Position numbers and translations under genes: made by a program. Below, piece after piece: positions 8,526-16,682 of a stretch of 64,000 bases of DNA; the stretch's first letter is position 1; each line of letters opens with the position of its first letter. This DNA comes from Streptomyces laurentii (lineage in GTDB: Bacteria > Actinomycetota > Actinomycetes > Streptomycetales > Streptomycetaceae). The DNA is taken from contig AP017424.1 of NCBI GenBank assembly GCA_002355495.1, positions 5,521,501-5,585,500 of the forward strand. Reading direction: 5' to 3'. The notes below the pieces were generated by a model. It was not told the origin of the DNA, made no database searches, and saw only the letters and a program-made list of their open reading frames with translations.

Positions 8526-8975
8526 ATGCGCATCGGCGAACTGGCCGAGCGGGCGGGGACGACCACGCGGGCTCTGCGGTACTACGAGTCCCGGGGCCTC
8601 CTCACCGCACGGCGGACGGAACACGGACACCGCGTCTACGACGAGGACGACCTGCGGCTCCTCCAGGAGATCCGGACCCTGCAGGACTTCGGGTTCGAAC
8701 TGGAGGAGACCCGGCCGTTCGTGGAGTGCCTGCGGGCCGGCCATCCGGCGGGCGACGCGTGCCCCGCGTCGATCGCCGTCTACCGGCGCAAGCTCGCCGA
8801 ACTCGACGGCATCATCGCCCGGCTCCAGGACGTGCGCGCCCGTCTGGGCGCCCAGGTGCTGCTCGCCGAGGCGGAACTGCCGGGCGGCCCCGTGCCGCGC
8901 TGCGCGCTCACACCGGACGACGACGCACACGATCACGATCACGATCACGAACACGAACACGGACTGGGAGGGTGA
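8526..8975 (+). CDS. MerR-family regulator with His-rich C-terminal tail
   Basis: A 149-residue MerR-family transcription factor. Residues 1-70 hold the winged helix-turn-helix (MRIGELAERAGTTTRALRYYE), followed by a dimerisation helix at about 88-115. Cys68, Cys79 and Cys126 are the only cysteines. Residues 134-145 (AHDHDHDHEHEH) form an alternating His/acid tail like those that bind Zn, Ni or Co. The ATG at 8526 is the conserved MerR start. A thioredoxin gene begins 5 bp downstream, so the two are co-transcribed and the regulator probably answers a redox or metal signal. The dyad at 8492 is a likely autoregulatory site. Confidence 0.88.
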   Translation: MRIGELAERAGTTTRALRYYESRGLLTARRTEHGHRVYDEDDLRLLQEIRTLQDFGFELEETRPFVECLRAGHPAGDACPASIAVYRRKLAELDGIIARLQDVRARLGAQVLLAEAELPGGPVPRCALTPDDDAHDHDHDHEHEHGLGG

Positions 8976-8980
8976 GGACG

Positions 8981-9313
8981 ATGATCCGAGCGAAGGGCGT
9001 GGCCGAGGTCACCGACGCCGACTTCGACACCGAGGTGCTGGGCGCGGAGCTGCCGGTGCTCGTGGAGTTCACCGCCGACTGGTGCGGCCCGTGCCGTCAG
9101 CTTGCGCCGGTGCTGAGCGCGGTCGCGGAGGAGGAGGCCGGCCGGCTGAAGGTGGTCCAGATCGACGCCGACACCAACCCGGCGACCGTCATCCGCTACG
9201 GCGTCCTGTCCATGCCGACCCTGATGGTCTTCCGGTCCGGCGAACCCGTGACGTCGATGGTCGGCGCCCGCCCCAAGCGCCGTCTCCTGGACGAGCTGGC
9301 CGCCGTCCGCTGA
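8981..9313 (+). CDS. Thioredoxin
   Basis: A 110-residue thioredoxin with the redox motif W34-CGPC-R (Cys35, Cys38) and the cis-proline in SMPTLMVF. It reduces protein disulfides in the cytoplasm, normally recycled by thioredoxin reductase. The ATG sits 5 bp after the MerR stop, with GGGAGGGTGAGG as ribosome-binding site, so expression is tied to the MerR regulator. It is one of several thioredoxins expected in Streptomyces and probably not the housekeeping copy, which usually lies beside trxB. Confidence 0.92.
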   Translation: MIRAKGVAEVTDADFDTEVLGAELPVLVEFTADWCGPCRQLAPVLSAVAEEEAGRLKVVQIDADTNPATVIRYGVLSMPTLMVFRSGEPVTSMVGARPKRRLLDELAAVR

Positions 9314-9380
9314 CCCGGGGCGAGGCGGTGCGAGGAAACCCCGTACCCGGGTGACGGCCCCCTCTGCCAGAATCGCCCGG

Positions 9381-9956
9381 GTGTACGAAACGCATGTGAC
9401 GGTCCGTTGTCCGAGCGAGGCGGAGGCGGCCCGGCTCGGCGCGTGGGCGGCGGAGCGGGGCCTGAAGCTCGGCACCATCGTCCTGGCCCGGGGCCGGATG
9501 ACCGTCCAGCCGATGCTGACCCTGCCCGACCGCACGGGCCACCCGGCGGTCGTGGCCGGGCTGCGCGCGGCCGGGTTCGAGCCGGTGCGGGTCAAGGTCG
9601 AGACGGTGCCGTGGAGCACGGAACCGGCCGGCCCGGGCGGCGGTTACTTCGAGCATCACGTCAAGCTGGCGCTGCCCGCCGGCCACGACCGCGCCGCGCT
9701 CGAAGCCCTCGTCGTCCCGTACGGCGCGCACGTCTCGTGGAACGCCCGCCGGGTCCTGCCGGGCCCGGGCGGCCGGCACGAACGCTTCGTCACCCGGCGC
9801 CACCCGGGCCCGGCGGCCGAGGCGGCCGGGGCCTGCGACACGTTCACCGCCACGCTGCTGGCGGCCGGATACGAGGTCGTCGCCGAAGAACGGGAGCTCG
9901 TCCTGTCCGACAGCGATCTGTCGGTGGACGAGGGCTGGCTGGAGGCGAGCGCGTGA
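9381..9956 (+). CDS. Unknown protein with two related halves, coupled to the AbiEii-like gene
   Basis: I do not recognise this 191-residue protein. It appears internally duplicated: YETHVTVRCPS near residue 2 resembles YFEHHVKLALPA near residue 89, and each is followed by an alpha/beta segment. The first half has an HxT-like HVTV, but the second has HVKL, so a 2H-phosphoesterase assignment is not justified. GTG 9381 is chosen because a -10-like CAGAAT ends 7 bp upstream, which predicts a leaderless transcript. Its stop overlaps a GTG (9953) in the frame of the next gene by four bases, so the two may act together. Confidence 0.7.
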   Translation: MYETHVTVRCPSEAEAARLGAWAAERGLKLGTIVLARGRMTVQPMLTLPDRTGHPAVVAGLRAAGFEPVRVKVETVPWSTEPAGPGGGYFEHHVKLALPAGHDRAALEALVVPYGAHVSWNARRVLPGPGGRHERFVTRRHPGPAAEAAGACDTFTATLLAAGYEVVAEERELVLSDSDLSVDEGWLEASA

Positions 9957-10042
9957 GCGGCGACGCCCCGTGGTTGCCGGCGCCGTCGATGCCGTCCTTC
10001 CCGAGTGCCCAGACCCATGCCCGCGCCGAAGAGGAGTACCGC

Positions 10043-10984
10043 ATGAGCCGCCTGCCCGTCACCCTCACCGCCGGCGTCGGGGAGGCGGCCGTCCGGCACG
10101 GCGTCTTCGACCCGGCCCTCAAGCAGTTCGACGACGCCTTCCGGCCCGGCGACGGCGTGGTCGAGGATCCCGGCCTGCGGGCCCGCTGGCAGACCGCCCG
10201 CCGCTCGGCCCTCGACCTCGTCCTCGCGGCCGTCGCCGGATCGCCGTGGGCGGACTCGCTCGTGCTGCGCGGCAGCATGCTGATGTCGGCCTGGTTCGGC
10301 CCGGCCGCCCGCGCCCCCAAGGACATCGACTTCGTCGTCGTCCCCGACACCTGGGGCATCGAGGACGCCCGTACGGACGCCATGCTCGACGGCATCGCCG
10401 AGGCGGCCGAGCGGCTCGCCGCCGAGCGTGGCACCGGACTCGCGCTCTCCGCCTCCGAAGCCGTATCCGAGCGCATCTGGACGTACGAGCGGGTCCCCGG
10501 CCGGCGCCTGGTCATCCCGTGGACGGCCCCGGGCCTCCCCGGCGGCCAGGTCCAGATCGACTTCGTCTTCCAGGAACCCCTCCCGACGCCGCCGCGCCGG
10601 ACCGAGGTCGCGGGCGTCCGCGTCCTCGCGGCCGACCGCGAACTCTCCCTGGCCTGGAAGCTCATGTGGCTGGCCTGCGACCTGTACCCGGCGGTCAAGG
10701 ACCTCTACGACGCGGTCCTTCTCGCCGAGCACAGCGCGCTGCGCCTCCCGCTCCTGGAGACGGTGATGCGCACGGCGGACGAGTGGCCGGGCAACCGGGA
10801 CGAACCCCTCGGTCTCCCCGTGTTCGAGACCGCCGCCCGTGAGGTCGACTGGAACACCGACCTCGACGCCGAGGCCGGCCGTTCGGAAGGCATCGCGCCC
10901 GCCCCCGAGGTCCTGGCCGCGCGCCAGGCCCTCGCCGACCGCCTCGTCACGGCGCTCGCCCCGCTCTTCGAGGACGGCTCCTGA
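10043..10984 (+). CDS. AbiEii/AbiGii-like nucleotidyltransferase
   Basis: A 313-residue protein of the nucleotidyltransferase superfamily. The signature is LRGSMLMSAW (Gly77-Ser78) followed by DID (Asp94, Asp96), the metal-binding pair of the AbiEii/DUF1814 group, with a third acidic position likely in QIDFVF. AbiEii proteins act as toxins that modify tRNA in type IV toxin-antitoxin pairs, but no AbiEi-like antitoxin is adjacent. ATG 10043 has GAGGAG upstream. An in-frame GTG at 9953 would give a 4-bp overlap with the preceding gene and is a real alternative. Function as toxin, phage defence or housekeeping RNA modification cannot be decided. Confidence 0.78.
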   Translation: MSRLPVTLTAGVGEAAVRHGVFDPALKQFDDAFRPGDGVVEDPGLRARWQTARRSALDLVLAAVAGSPWADSLVLRGSMLMSAWFGPAARAPKDIDFVVVPDTWGIEDARTDAMLDGIAEAAERLAAERGTGLALSASEAVSERIWTYERVPGRRLVIPWTAPGLPGGQVQIDFVFQEPLPTPPRRTEVAGVRVLAADRELSLAWKLMWLACDLYPAVKDLYDAVLLAEHSALRLPLLETVMRTADEWPGNRDEPLGLPVFETAAREVDWNTDLDAEAGRSEGIAPAPEVLAARQALADRLVTALAPLFEDGS

Positions 10985-10994
10985 TTCCTGGGGC

Positions 10995-11377
10995 TCAGGA
11001 GCCCGGGGCGGCGTCCGGGAGGGGATCGGCGATGAGGGTGGTCAGAAGGCTGTCGGTGCTTTCCGCCCTCACCAGCGTGCAGGCCGTCACCCGGGCCCGG
11101 TAGACGCGCTCGACGGGGAGGGGGCCGACGGCCGGGTCGGGTACGCGGGCACGTCGAAGAAGGCGACGGCGCCGACTCGGTGGGCGGTGTGCCGCTCGTT
11201 CATGTACCGGATCCCGGTGTCCAGGTCGAGCACGACCGGAATCCGGAACGGCTCGCCCCGGTTGGGGCTCCCGAGCTTGCGCTTCTTCTCGGGCCGGGTA
11301 TCGGCGAACTCGGTCACCTCGATCACGTGGCCGACGGGTATCGCCGCGGGATAGTTGAGATGGATCGTCACAGACAT
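10995..11377 (-). pseudogene. Small hypothetical gene interrupted by a frameshift
   Basis: From ATG 11377 the frame encodes a conserved-looking N-terminus (SVTIHLNYPAAIPVGHVIEV and on to FFDVPAYP), then degenerates into Ser/Pro-rich sequence and stops at 11087. In the other frame the sequence continues as a plausible C-terminus (DPAVGPLPVERVYRARVTAC and on) to a stop at 10995. Adding one base near 11138 (GGTCGGG to GGTCCGGG) joins the parts into a protein of about 127 residues. I do not recognise the family. It is either a pseudogene or a sequence error. Confidence 0.55.
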
Positions 11378-11389
11378 GCTCCGAGCGTA

Positions 11390-11752
11390 TCCACGCCCCC
11401 GCTCTCCAACGCCTGTTCGGCGAGGACGCGTTCGGCGATGATGAGCGGGTGTTCCACGAAGATCTCAGCGAGTACGCCTACCGGCACAGGGACCACGGCG
11501 GCGGGGGCCGGACACCGTCGGGGGGCCGGAGGGTGGCCGGGAGGCGTTCCGCCCCGCGTACCGCCGTCTGAACATCGGCTGGCTGAGCGCGCGCAAGTGG
11601 TACGGCCCGGGCGCCCGCAAGCGGTACCCCCGCGGTCCTCTTCCCGAGGGTTTCGCGGAGAGACCTGATCACGCACTACGTCGCGGCGCACGGCTACCGT
11701 CCGCCCCAGGTCTTCGTCGACGCTGTCCTCGCCGCCGACCTCGGCGCGTAGG
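11390..11752 (+). pseudogene. Probable decayed gene with at least two frameshifts
   Basis: Codon-like, protein-like segments occur in successive frames: GEDAFGDDERVFHEDLSEYA at about 11419-11480, then RPAYRRLNIGWLSARKWYG at about 11550-11615, then DLITHYVAAHGYRPPQVFVD ending at a TAG at 11750-11752. No single frame spans them and no good start is visible. The pieces read as one protein if two indels are allowed. The family is not recognised, so this is an inference from composition only. Confidence 0.35.
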
Positions 11753-11822
11753 TCACCGCGCGCCGGCCCTTTCCGGGGCCGGGTCACGCCGGCACCGCGC
11801 CTTCCCGAACGGGAGCGCCCCG

Positions 11823-12451
11823 TCACCCGCCGCTGCTCTCGCTCCCGCCCGATCCGCAGCCGAAACCGCCGCCACCGCTCCCACCGCCGTCGAAGCCGCC
11901 GTCCGAGTCGTGGTACTCGCGGTCGCGGTCGAGGGCCCGGCCCATGCGGACCAGGGTGCGGCCGAGGCCGGCCGGGAGGGTCTGGACGCCCGACGGGCCG
12001 TACTGGGTCGGGCCGGGGTCGAGAAGGGCGGCCGGACCGTCGAGGACGTACGCCGGGAGGAGAGCGTCCTCGGCCCTGGCGGCGTCGAGGCGCCGCCGGC
12101 CCGCCCGGGTGGGCCGACGGCGCCAGTCGCGGATCAGGCCCAAGGCGAGGAGCCGGGCGGCGAGTTCGGCGACCTCGGGGAGTTCCGGACGGCCTCGACC
12201 ACGTCCCGCACGGGTTTGCTGCGGGGGCAGGCGGTGACCACCGCGCGTTCGACCGGATGCCCGGGACGCTCGTCGCCGACGACCCGCAGCCGGGCGGTCC
12301 CCAAGGACAGCATCCCGCGCGCGGTGAGCGCGATGACGGCGCTCTCCGCGACCCGCAGTGTGCCGCCCGCGAGGAAGGCGTACGCGTACGCGTCCAGTTC
12401 CTCGCCGGCGTCCCCCGCGTCCGTCCGCCGGCGTGTAGGTGCCCGAACCAT
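11823..12451 (-). pseudogene. TIGR04222-like membrane-associated protein, frameshifted
   Basis: The N-terminal frame from ATG 12451 has ELDAYAYAFLAGG, AVIALTARGMLSLG and HPVERAVVTACP, the pattern of the Streptomyces TIGR04222 family. It then runs out of frame at about 12187. The C-terminal part continues in another frame (PELPEVAELAARLLALGLI and on), ending in a Gly/Ser-rich tail with a stop at 11823. Restoring one C near 12187 joins them into about 209 residues. Function of the family is unknown. Broken gene or sequence error. Confidence 0.6.
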
Positions 12452-12567
12452 GCGCTCTTGCCCGCATGTGAGCCGCCGGCGGTCCGGGTCACGGTCCGGG
12501 GCGGCTCAAGATCGGGCTGCCGGGGCTTCGCTGTCGACGGGCCTGCGAGCCGCCCGGGAGGAGTGCG

Positions 12568-13164
12568 TCACGGGCGCTTCGGCGAGTCGTCGTCCGCGAG
12601 CAGTCGACGCGTCGCTCCCGACGCGAAGTCGGACACGGTCGCCAGGTCGTCGCCCTGGTCGATTCTGCGGATGCACGCGTCGACGACGGCCTGGAGCACC
12701 GCCACGGTCAGCTCGGGCTGCGGCTGCCCCAGTTCGCGTACGACCCGGGCGAGCGCTTCGTGGAGCGAGACGTGCAGATTTCTCACCCGCTCCCTCGCTG
12801 ACGGGGAGAGTGAGCCGCGCGAGAGCGCGGCCCGCCAGCCGTGGGTGCCTCGGGCGGCCTGTTCGAGGTTGGCCCGGACGTAGGCGGCGGCCTGGGCGGT
12901 GGGCGTGGTCTCGGCCGCGATGGCCTGCTCCACCGCGTCGATCCAAGCGGGGAATTCGCGGGTGACGACGAGTTCGAGCAGGTCGTCGATGGAGTTGAAG
13001 TAGCGGTAGATGCTGTTGCGGGCGATCCCGGCTCGCGCGGCGACCGCTCCGGCTGTGAGGGCTTCGGCGCCGCCCTCTTCCAGGAGCTCCTCGGCCGCGT
13101 CGATCAGCTGGGCGAGCCGCTGAGCGCGGTGCTCCCGGACGCTGCCGGCCTCGATCTTGGGCAT
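12568..13164 (-). CDS. TetR-family repressor divergent from the MMPL exporter
   Basis: A 198-residue TetR regulator. Residues about 15-60 form the DNA-binding domain (AGAVAARAGIARNSIYRYF), and the rest is an alpha-helical ligand-binding and dimerisation domain. It is divergently transcribed from the MMPL transporter gene, and a near-perfect 27-bp inverted repeat (13252-13278) lies between them. The simplest reading is a repressor of the exporter, released by a substrate of the pump. ATG 13164 is the natural start. Confidence 0.9.
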   Translation of the reverse strand: MPKIEAGSVREHRAQRLAQLIDAAEELLEEGGAEALTAGAVAARAGIARNSIYRYFNSIDDLLELVVTREFPAWIDAVEQAIAAETTPTAQAAAYVRANLEQAARGTHGWRAALSRGSLSPSARERVRNLHVSLHEALARVVRELGQPQPELTVAVLQAVVDACIRRIDQGDDLATVSDFASGATRRLLADDDSPKRP

Positions 13165-13251
13165 TTTCTCCGCTTCACCTCGGTCGCTGTGCCGTCTCCC
13201 GCCAACCTACCCCCACGCCCGGGCGGCCGAGGGGGCGTGTTAGCTTGACGC

Positions 13252-13278
13252 AACTTAGAGACACCCTGTCCCTAAGTT
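13252..13278. promoter_or_regulatory. Probable TetR operator
   Basis: AACTTAGAGACA (13252-13263), CCC, TGTCCCTAAGTT (13267-13278): the arms match at 11 of 12 positions. It directly follows a -35-like TTGACG (13245-13250) facing the exporter gene, so a bound repressor would block the promoter. Confidence 0.7.
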
Positions 13279-13308
13279 CTGTCCGTGCTTCCTGCCGAAG
13301 GCTGCCCG

Positions 13309-15858
13309 ATGCAACCGAAGAACTCCCCTGTGCTCCGAAGCCTCCTGGGATCGAAGAAGCGTGCCGCCGTGGTGGTGGCCTTCTGGGTCCTGATCGCGGG
13401 CCTCCTCGCCGGTGTCGCCCCGGCCCTGGAATCCGTCGAGGACAACGCGTCCGCCAACCTGCCGCCCGCCGCCTCGGACTCCATGAAGGCCCGCGATCTC
13501 GTCCGCGCCCAGCTTCCGGGCCAGGACGCGACGCCGGCGATCATCGTGGTCCGCGGCAAGGGCACCGACGCCGCGGCGAGCGCCACGCAGGCGGTCGCCG
13601 CCATCACCTCGGCCCTCTCCGGAACCAGCCGGCCCGACCACGTCGCGGGCGTGGTCTCCACGGTGAACGCTCCCGATGCCGCAGCCGAGCTGGTCTCGCA
13701 GGACCGTAGTGCTCAGCTGGTCATCGTGCCCATGAAGGGGAGCCCCTCGGAGGAGTCCTTCCGGAACACGGTCGACGAGGTGCGTGCCCTCGCGTCCGAC
13801 CGTGCCGGGCCCACCGAGGTCGCCGTGACCGGTCCCGCCGGGATCGCCACCGACACCGTGAAGGTCTTCAGCGGCGGAGACAAGGTCCTGCTGCTGGCCA
13901 CCATCCTGCTCGTCCTGATCATCCTGCTGGCGATCTACCGCTCGCCCCTGATGGCGCTCGTACCGCTGCTCGCCGTGGGCGTGGCGATGCGCGTGGCGGA
14001 GACGCTCGGCGCGATCCTCGCGGACGCCGGGGTCATCACGGTCAGCTCCCAGACCGCCTCGATCATGACCGTGCTGCTGTTCGGCGTGGGCACGGACTAC
14101 GCGCTGATCATCACCGCCCGCTACCGCGAGACCCTGCTCGACGAGCCGGACCGCGCCCGCGCGATGCAGACCGCGGTGCGCCGCACCGCCGAGTCCGTCC
14201 TCGCCAGCGCCTCCACCATCGTCCTGGCCATGTTCGCCCTGCTCGTGGCTGTCTCCCCGGCACTTCACGGCTTCGGACCGTACCTCGCCCTGGGCGTGGC
14301 CGTCATGGCGCTGGTGGCGTTCACCTTCATCCCCGCCCTGGTCCTGCTGCTGGGCAGGGGCGTGTTCTGGCCCGGGGGCGTGGACAAGGCCGCCGAACGC
14401 AGCCGCGGAGCGGGCATCTGGCACCGCGTCGCCGCCCTGGTCGCGCGTGCCCCGGTCAAGGTGGCCTCGGCCGTGATCGCACTGCTCGTGGTCCTGAGCG
14501 CGGGACTGCTCGGCTACCAGGAGAGCTTCAACACCCTCAGCGGCTTCCGCGCCGCCACCGAGTCGGAGCACGGGCAGCACCTCATCCAGGAGGAGTTCGG
14601 GCCCGGCGAGATCGCCCCCAGCACCGTCGTCGTCCATTCCCAGGACAGCCTGCGCTCCAGCCCCGCACCCGCCGGCATCGCCACCGCGCTCACCGACGCC
14701 GAGCACGTCAGCCGCGTCGCGGCCCCCCGCATGGGCAAGGACGGCAGGACCGTCTTCTACGACGTCGTCCTCGACCTCGACCCGTACAGCTCGAAGGCAC
14801 TCGACGCGATCGACCCCCTCAAACAGGCCGCGCGGGACGCGGCGGCGGGGGCCGGACTGCGGGACGCCACCGTGTACGTCGGCGGCGAGAGCGCGCAGAA
14901 CGCCGACATCCGCTCCGCTCTCGACCGCGACACGACCCTCATCGTGCTCCTGGTCCTGGCCATCGTCACCGCGGTCCTGATCCTGCTGCTGCGCTCGCTC
15001 CTCGCCCCGCTCTACCTGGTCGCGACCCTGATCCTGTCGTTCCTGGCCACCCTCGGCGCCACCACCTTCTTCACCGTGACCGTCCTGGGCGACGACGGCA
15101 TCGGCAACCGCGTCACCGCCTACGTCTTCGTCTTCCTCGTCGCCCTCGGCGTCGACTACAACATCTTCATCATGAGCCGGTTCAAGCAGGAACTGCGCAC
15201 CCAGCCCCCGGCCAAGGCGATCACCGCCGCCCTGACCCGCACCGGCGGCGTCGTCTCCTCCGCCGGACTCATCCTCGCCGCGACCTTCGCCGTCCTGATG
15301 ACCCAGCCGATCCGCGAACTCTTCCAGTTCGGCTTCGCCATGGCCTTCGGCATCCTGCTGGACACCTTCCTCATCCGCCCGCTCCTGGTCCCCGCCCTCG
15401 TCCGCCTGCTCGGCGACCGCGCCCTGTGGCCCGCACGCCCCGGCAACCCGCAGACGCCCTCCACTCCCGCCTCCGAACCGCCCGCCGCCGACGTGCCGGC
15501 CGCACGGGCCGCCGAAACCGGCTCCGGGCGCCTGCTGCGCGCGTTCACCTGGATCGCGGTCATCGAAGCGTGCACGTGGGCCGGTCTGCTGGTCGGGATG
15601 TACCTCAAGTACGTTCCCGAAACCACCGAACTCGGCGTACGGATCTTCGGCGCCGTCCACGGCGCCGCCTTCATCGTCTACGTGCTCCTGACCGTGCTGG
15701 TCGCGATCCGGCTGAAGTGGCGGCTGGGCAGGACCACGATCTTCGCCCTGCTGGCCGCCGTACCCCCGTTCATGACTGTCGCGTTCGAAGTCTGGGCCCG
15801 CCGCACCGGCAGGCTTCCCCAGCCGGCCGCGGCCCCGAGCCGGACTCCCGCCCTGTAG
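13309..15858 (+). CDS. MMPL-family RND exporter with C-terminal DUF3817-like membrane domain
   Basis: An 849-residue membrane transporter. Residues 1 to about 730 form a complete MMPL/RND unit: helix 1 near 18-38, an extracytoplasmic loop, five helices, a second helix plus loop, and five more helices, as in lipid and siderophore exporters such as actinorhodin-associated pumps and mycobacterial MmpL. Residues about 740-837 add a second membrane domain (RLLRAFTWIAVIEACTW, then GAVHGAAFIVYVL and PPFMTVAFE) resembling DUF3817, normally a separate small protein. I chose ATG 13309; GTG 13285 is in frame but lacks a ribosome-binding site. It is likely controlled by the divergent TetR. Substrate unknown. 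Confidence 0.88.
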   Translation: MQPKNSPVLRSLLGSKKRAAVVVAFWVLIAGLLAGVAPALESVEDNASANLPPAASDSMKARDLVRAQLPGQDATPAIIVVRGKGTDAAASATQAVAAITSALSGTSRPDHVAGVVSTVNAPDAAAELVSQDRSAQLVIVPMKGSPSEESFRNTVDEVRALASDRAGPTEVAVTGPAGIATDTVKVFSGGDKVLLLATILLVLIILLAIYRSPLMALVPLLAVGVAMRVAETLGAILADAGVITVSSQTASIMTVLLFGVGTDYALIITARYRETLLDEPDRARAMQTAVRRTAESVLASASTIVLAMFALLVAVSPALHGFGPYLALGVAVMALVAFTFIPALVLLLGRGVFWPGGVDKAAERSRGAGIWHRVAALVARAPVKVASAVIALLVVLSAGLLGYQESFNTLSGFRAATESEHGQHLIQEEFGPGEIAPSTVVVHSQDSLRSSPAPAGIATALTDAEHVSRVAAPRMGKDGRTVFYDVVLDLDPYSSKALDAIDPLKQAARDAAAGAGLRDATVYVGGESAQNADIRSALDRDTTLIVLLVLAIVTAVLILLLRSLLAPLYLVATLILSFLATLGATTFFTVTVLGDDGIGNRVTAYVFVFLVALGVDYNIFIMSRFKQELRTQPPAKAITAALTRTGGVVSSAGLILAATFAVLMTQPIRELFQFGFAMAFGILLDTFLIRPLLVPALVRLLGDRALWPARPGNPQTPSTPASEPPAADVPAARAAETGSGRLLRAFTWIAVIEACTWAGLLVGMYLKYVPETTELGVRIFGAVHGAAFIVYVLLTVLVAIRLKWRLGRTTIFALLAAVPPFMTVAFEVWARRTGRLPQPAAAPSRTPAL

Positions 15859-15890
15859 CCGCCTGCCGCACGTCGCAGTGGGGCTCGGTC

Positions 15891-15920
15891 GGCGACGGCG
15901 GTGTGCTCACCGCCGTCGCC
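15891..15920. terminator. Terminator between convergent MMPL and response-regulator genes
   Basis: GGCGACGGCGGTG (15891-15903) and CACCGCCGTCGCC (15908-15920) form a perfect 13-bp stem with a TGCT loop. The remaining gap to 16046 shows nothing else. Confidence 0.75.
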
Positions 15921-16046
15921 GTACGGGCAGATCAGGTAACGGGAACCGGGCATCCTGGCCCGGGGCGGCCGGGTCGAGGTGGTTCGTGTGCGGACCGAAC
16001 CGGCCCTGGGTGTTCCCATGGTCCAGAGCGGCGGGCACCGGGCCGT

Positions 16047-16682
16047 TCAGCGGCGGATGAGCCCGAGGTCGGTGGCGGTGGCCACGGCGGCGGTGCGCGA
16101 GTCGGTTCCGAGTTTGGCGTAGATGCGGGCCAGGTGGGATTTGACGGTGCCTTCGGTGAGATGGAGCCGTTGGCCGATCGTCTGGTTGGACAGGCCCTCG
16201 GCGACCAGAGAGAGGACTTCGGTCTCGCGTCGGGTCAGTGACGTGGCGGGGGCACGGAGGCGGTTCATGAGCCGGTCGGCGACGGCGGGCGCCAGGGTGG
16301 TCCGGCCGGTGAAGGCGGTACGGACCGCGGCGGCCAGGTCTTCGGGCGGGGCGTCCTTGAGGAGGTAGCCGGTGGCGCCGGCCTCGATGGCGGGCAGGGT
16401 GTCCGCGTCGGAGTCGTAGGTCGTGACGACCAGCACGCGCGGGGCTCCCGGACGCGCGGTGATCTGTGCGGTGGCTTCGGCGCCGCCCATGCCCCGGCCG
16501 AACTGGAGGTCCATGAGGACGACGTCGATGTCGCCCTGGGCCGCGCGGGCGACCGCGTCCTCGGCGGTGGCGGCCTCGGCGACGACAGCGAGACCGGGCT
16601 CCGTCTCCAGAACGGCACGCAGCCCGGCCCGTACCACCGGGTGGTCGTCGGCCAGGAGCAGGCGGATGGGGTGATCGGTCAC
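16047..16682 (-). CDS. NarL/LuxR-family response regulator
   Basis: A 211-residue response regulator: receiver domain with LLADDHPVVR and phosphoacceptor Asp in VVLMDLQFG, and a C-terminal LuxR helix-turn-helix (LTRRETEVLSLVAEGLSNQT, then EGTVKSHLARIYAKLG). ATG 16682 overlaps the kinase stop by four bases. It most likely controls the neighbouring FtsX-type ABC genes at 18076-19841, the common arrangement in Streptomyces, but that is inference. Confidence 0.92.
   Translation of the reverse strand: MTDHPIRLLLADDHPVVRAGLRAVLETEPGLAVVAEAATAEDAVARAAQGDIDVVLMDLQFGRGMGGAEATAQITARPGAPRVLVVTTYDSDADTLPAIEAGATGYLLKDAPPEDLAAAVRTAFTGRTTLAPAVADRLMNRLRAPATSLTRRETEVLSLVAEGLSNQTIGQRLHLTEGTVKSHLARIYAKLGTDSRTAAVATATDLGLIRR

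Noticed and set aside
9381..9956. 2H phosphoesterase assignment for the duplicated-domain protein
   Set aside because: Only the first half has an HxT-like motif; the second has HVKL, and no supporting motif is visible.
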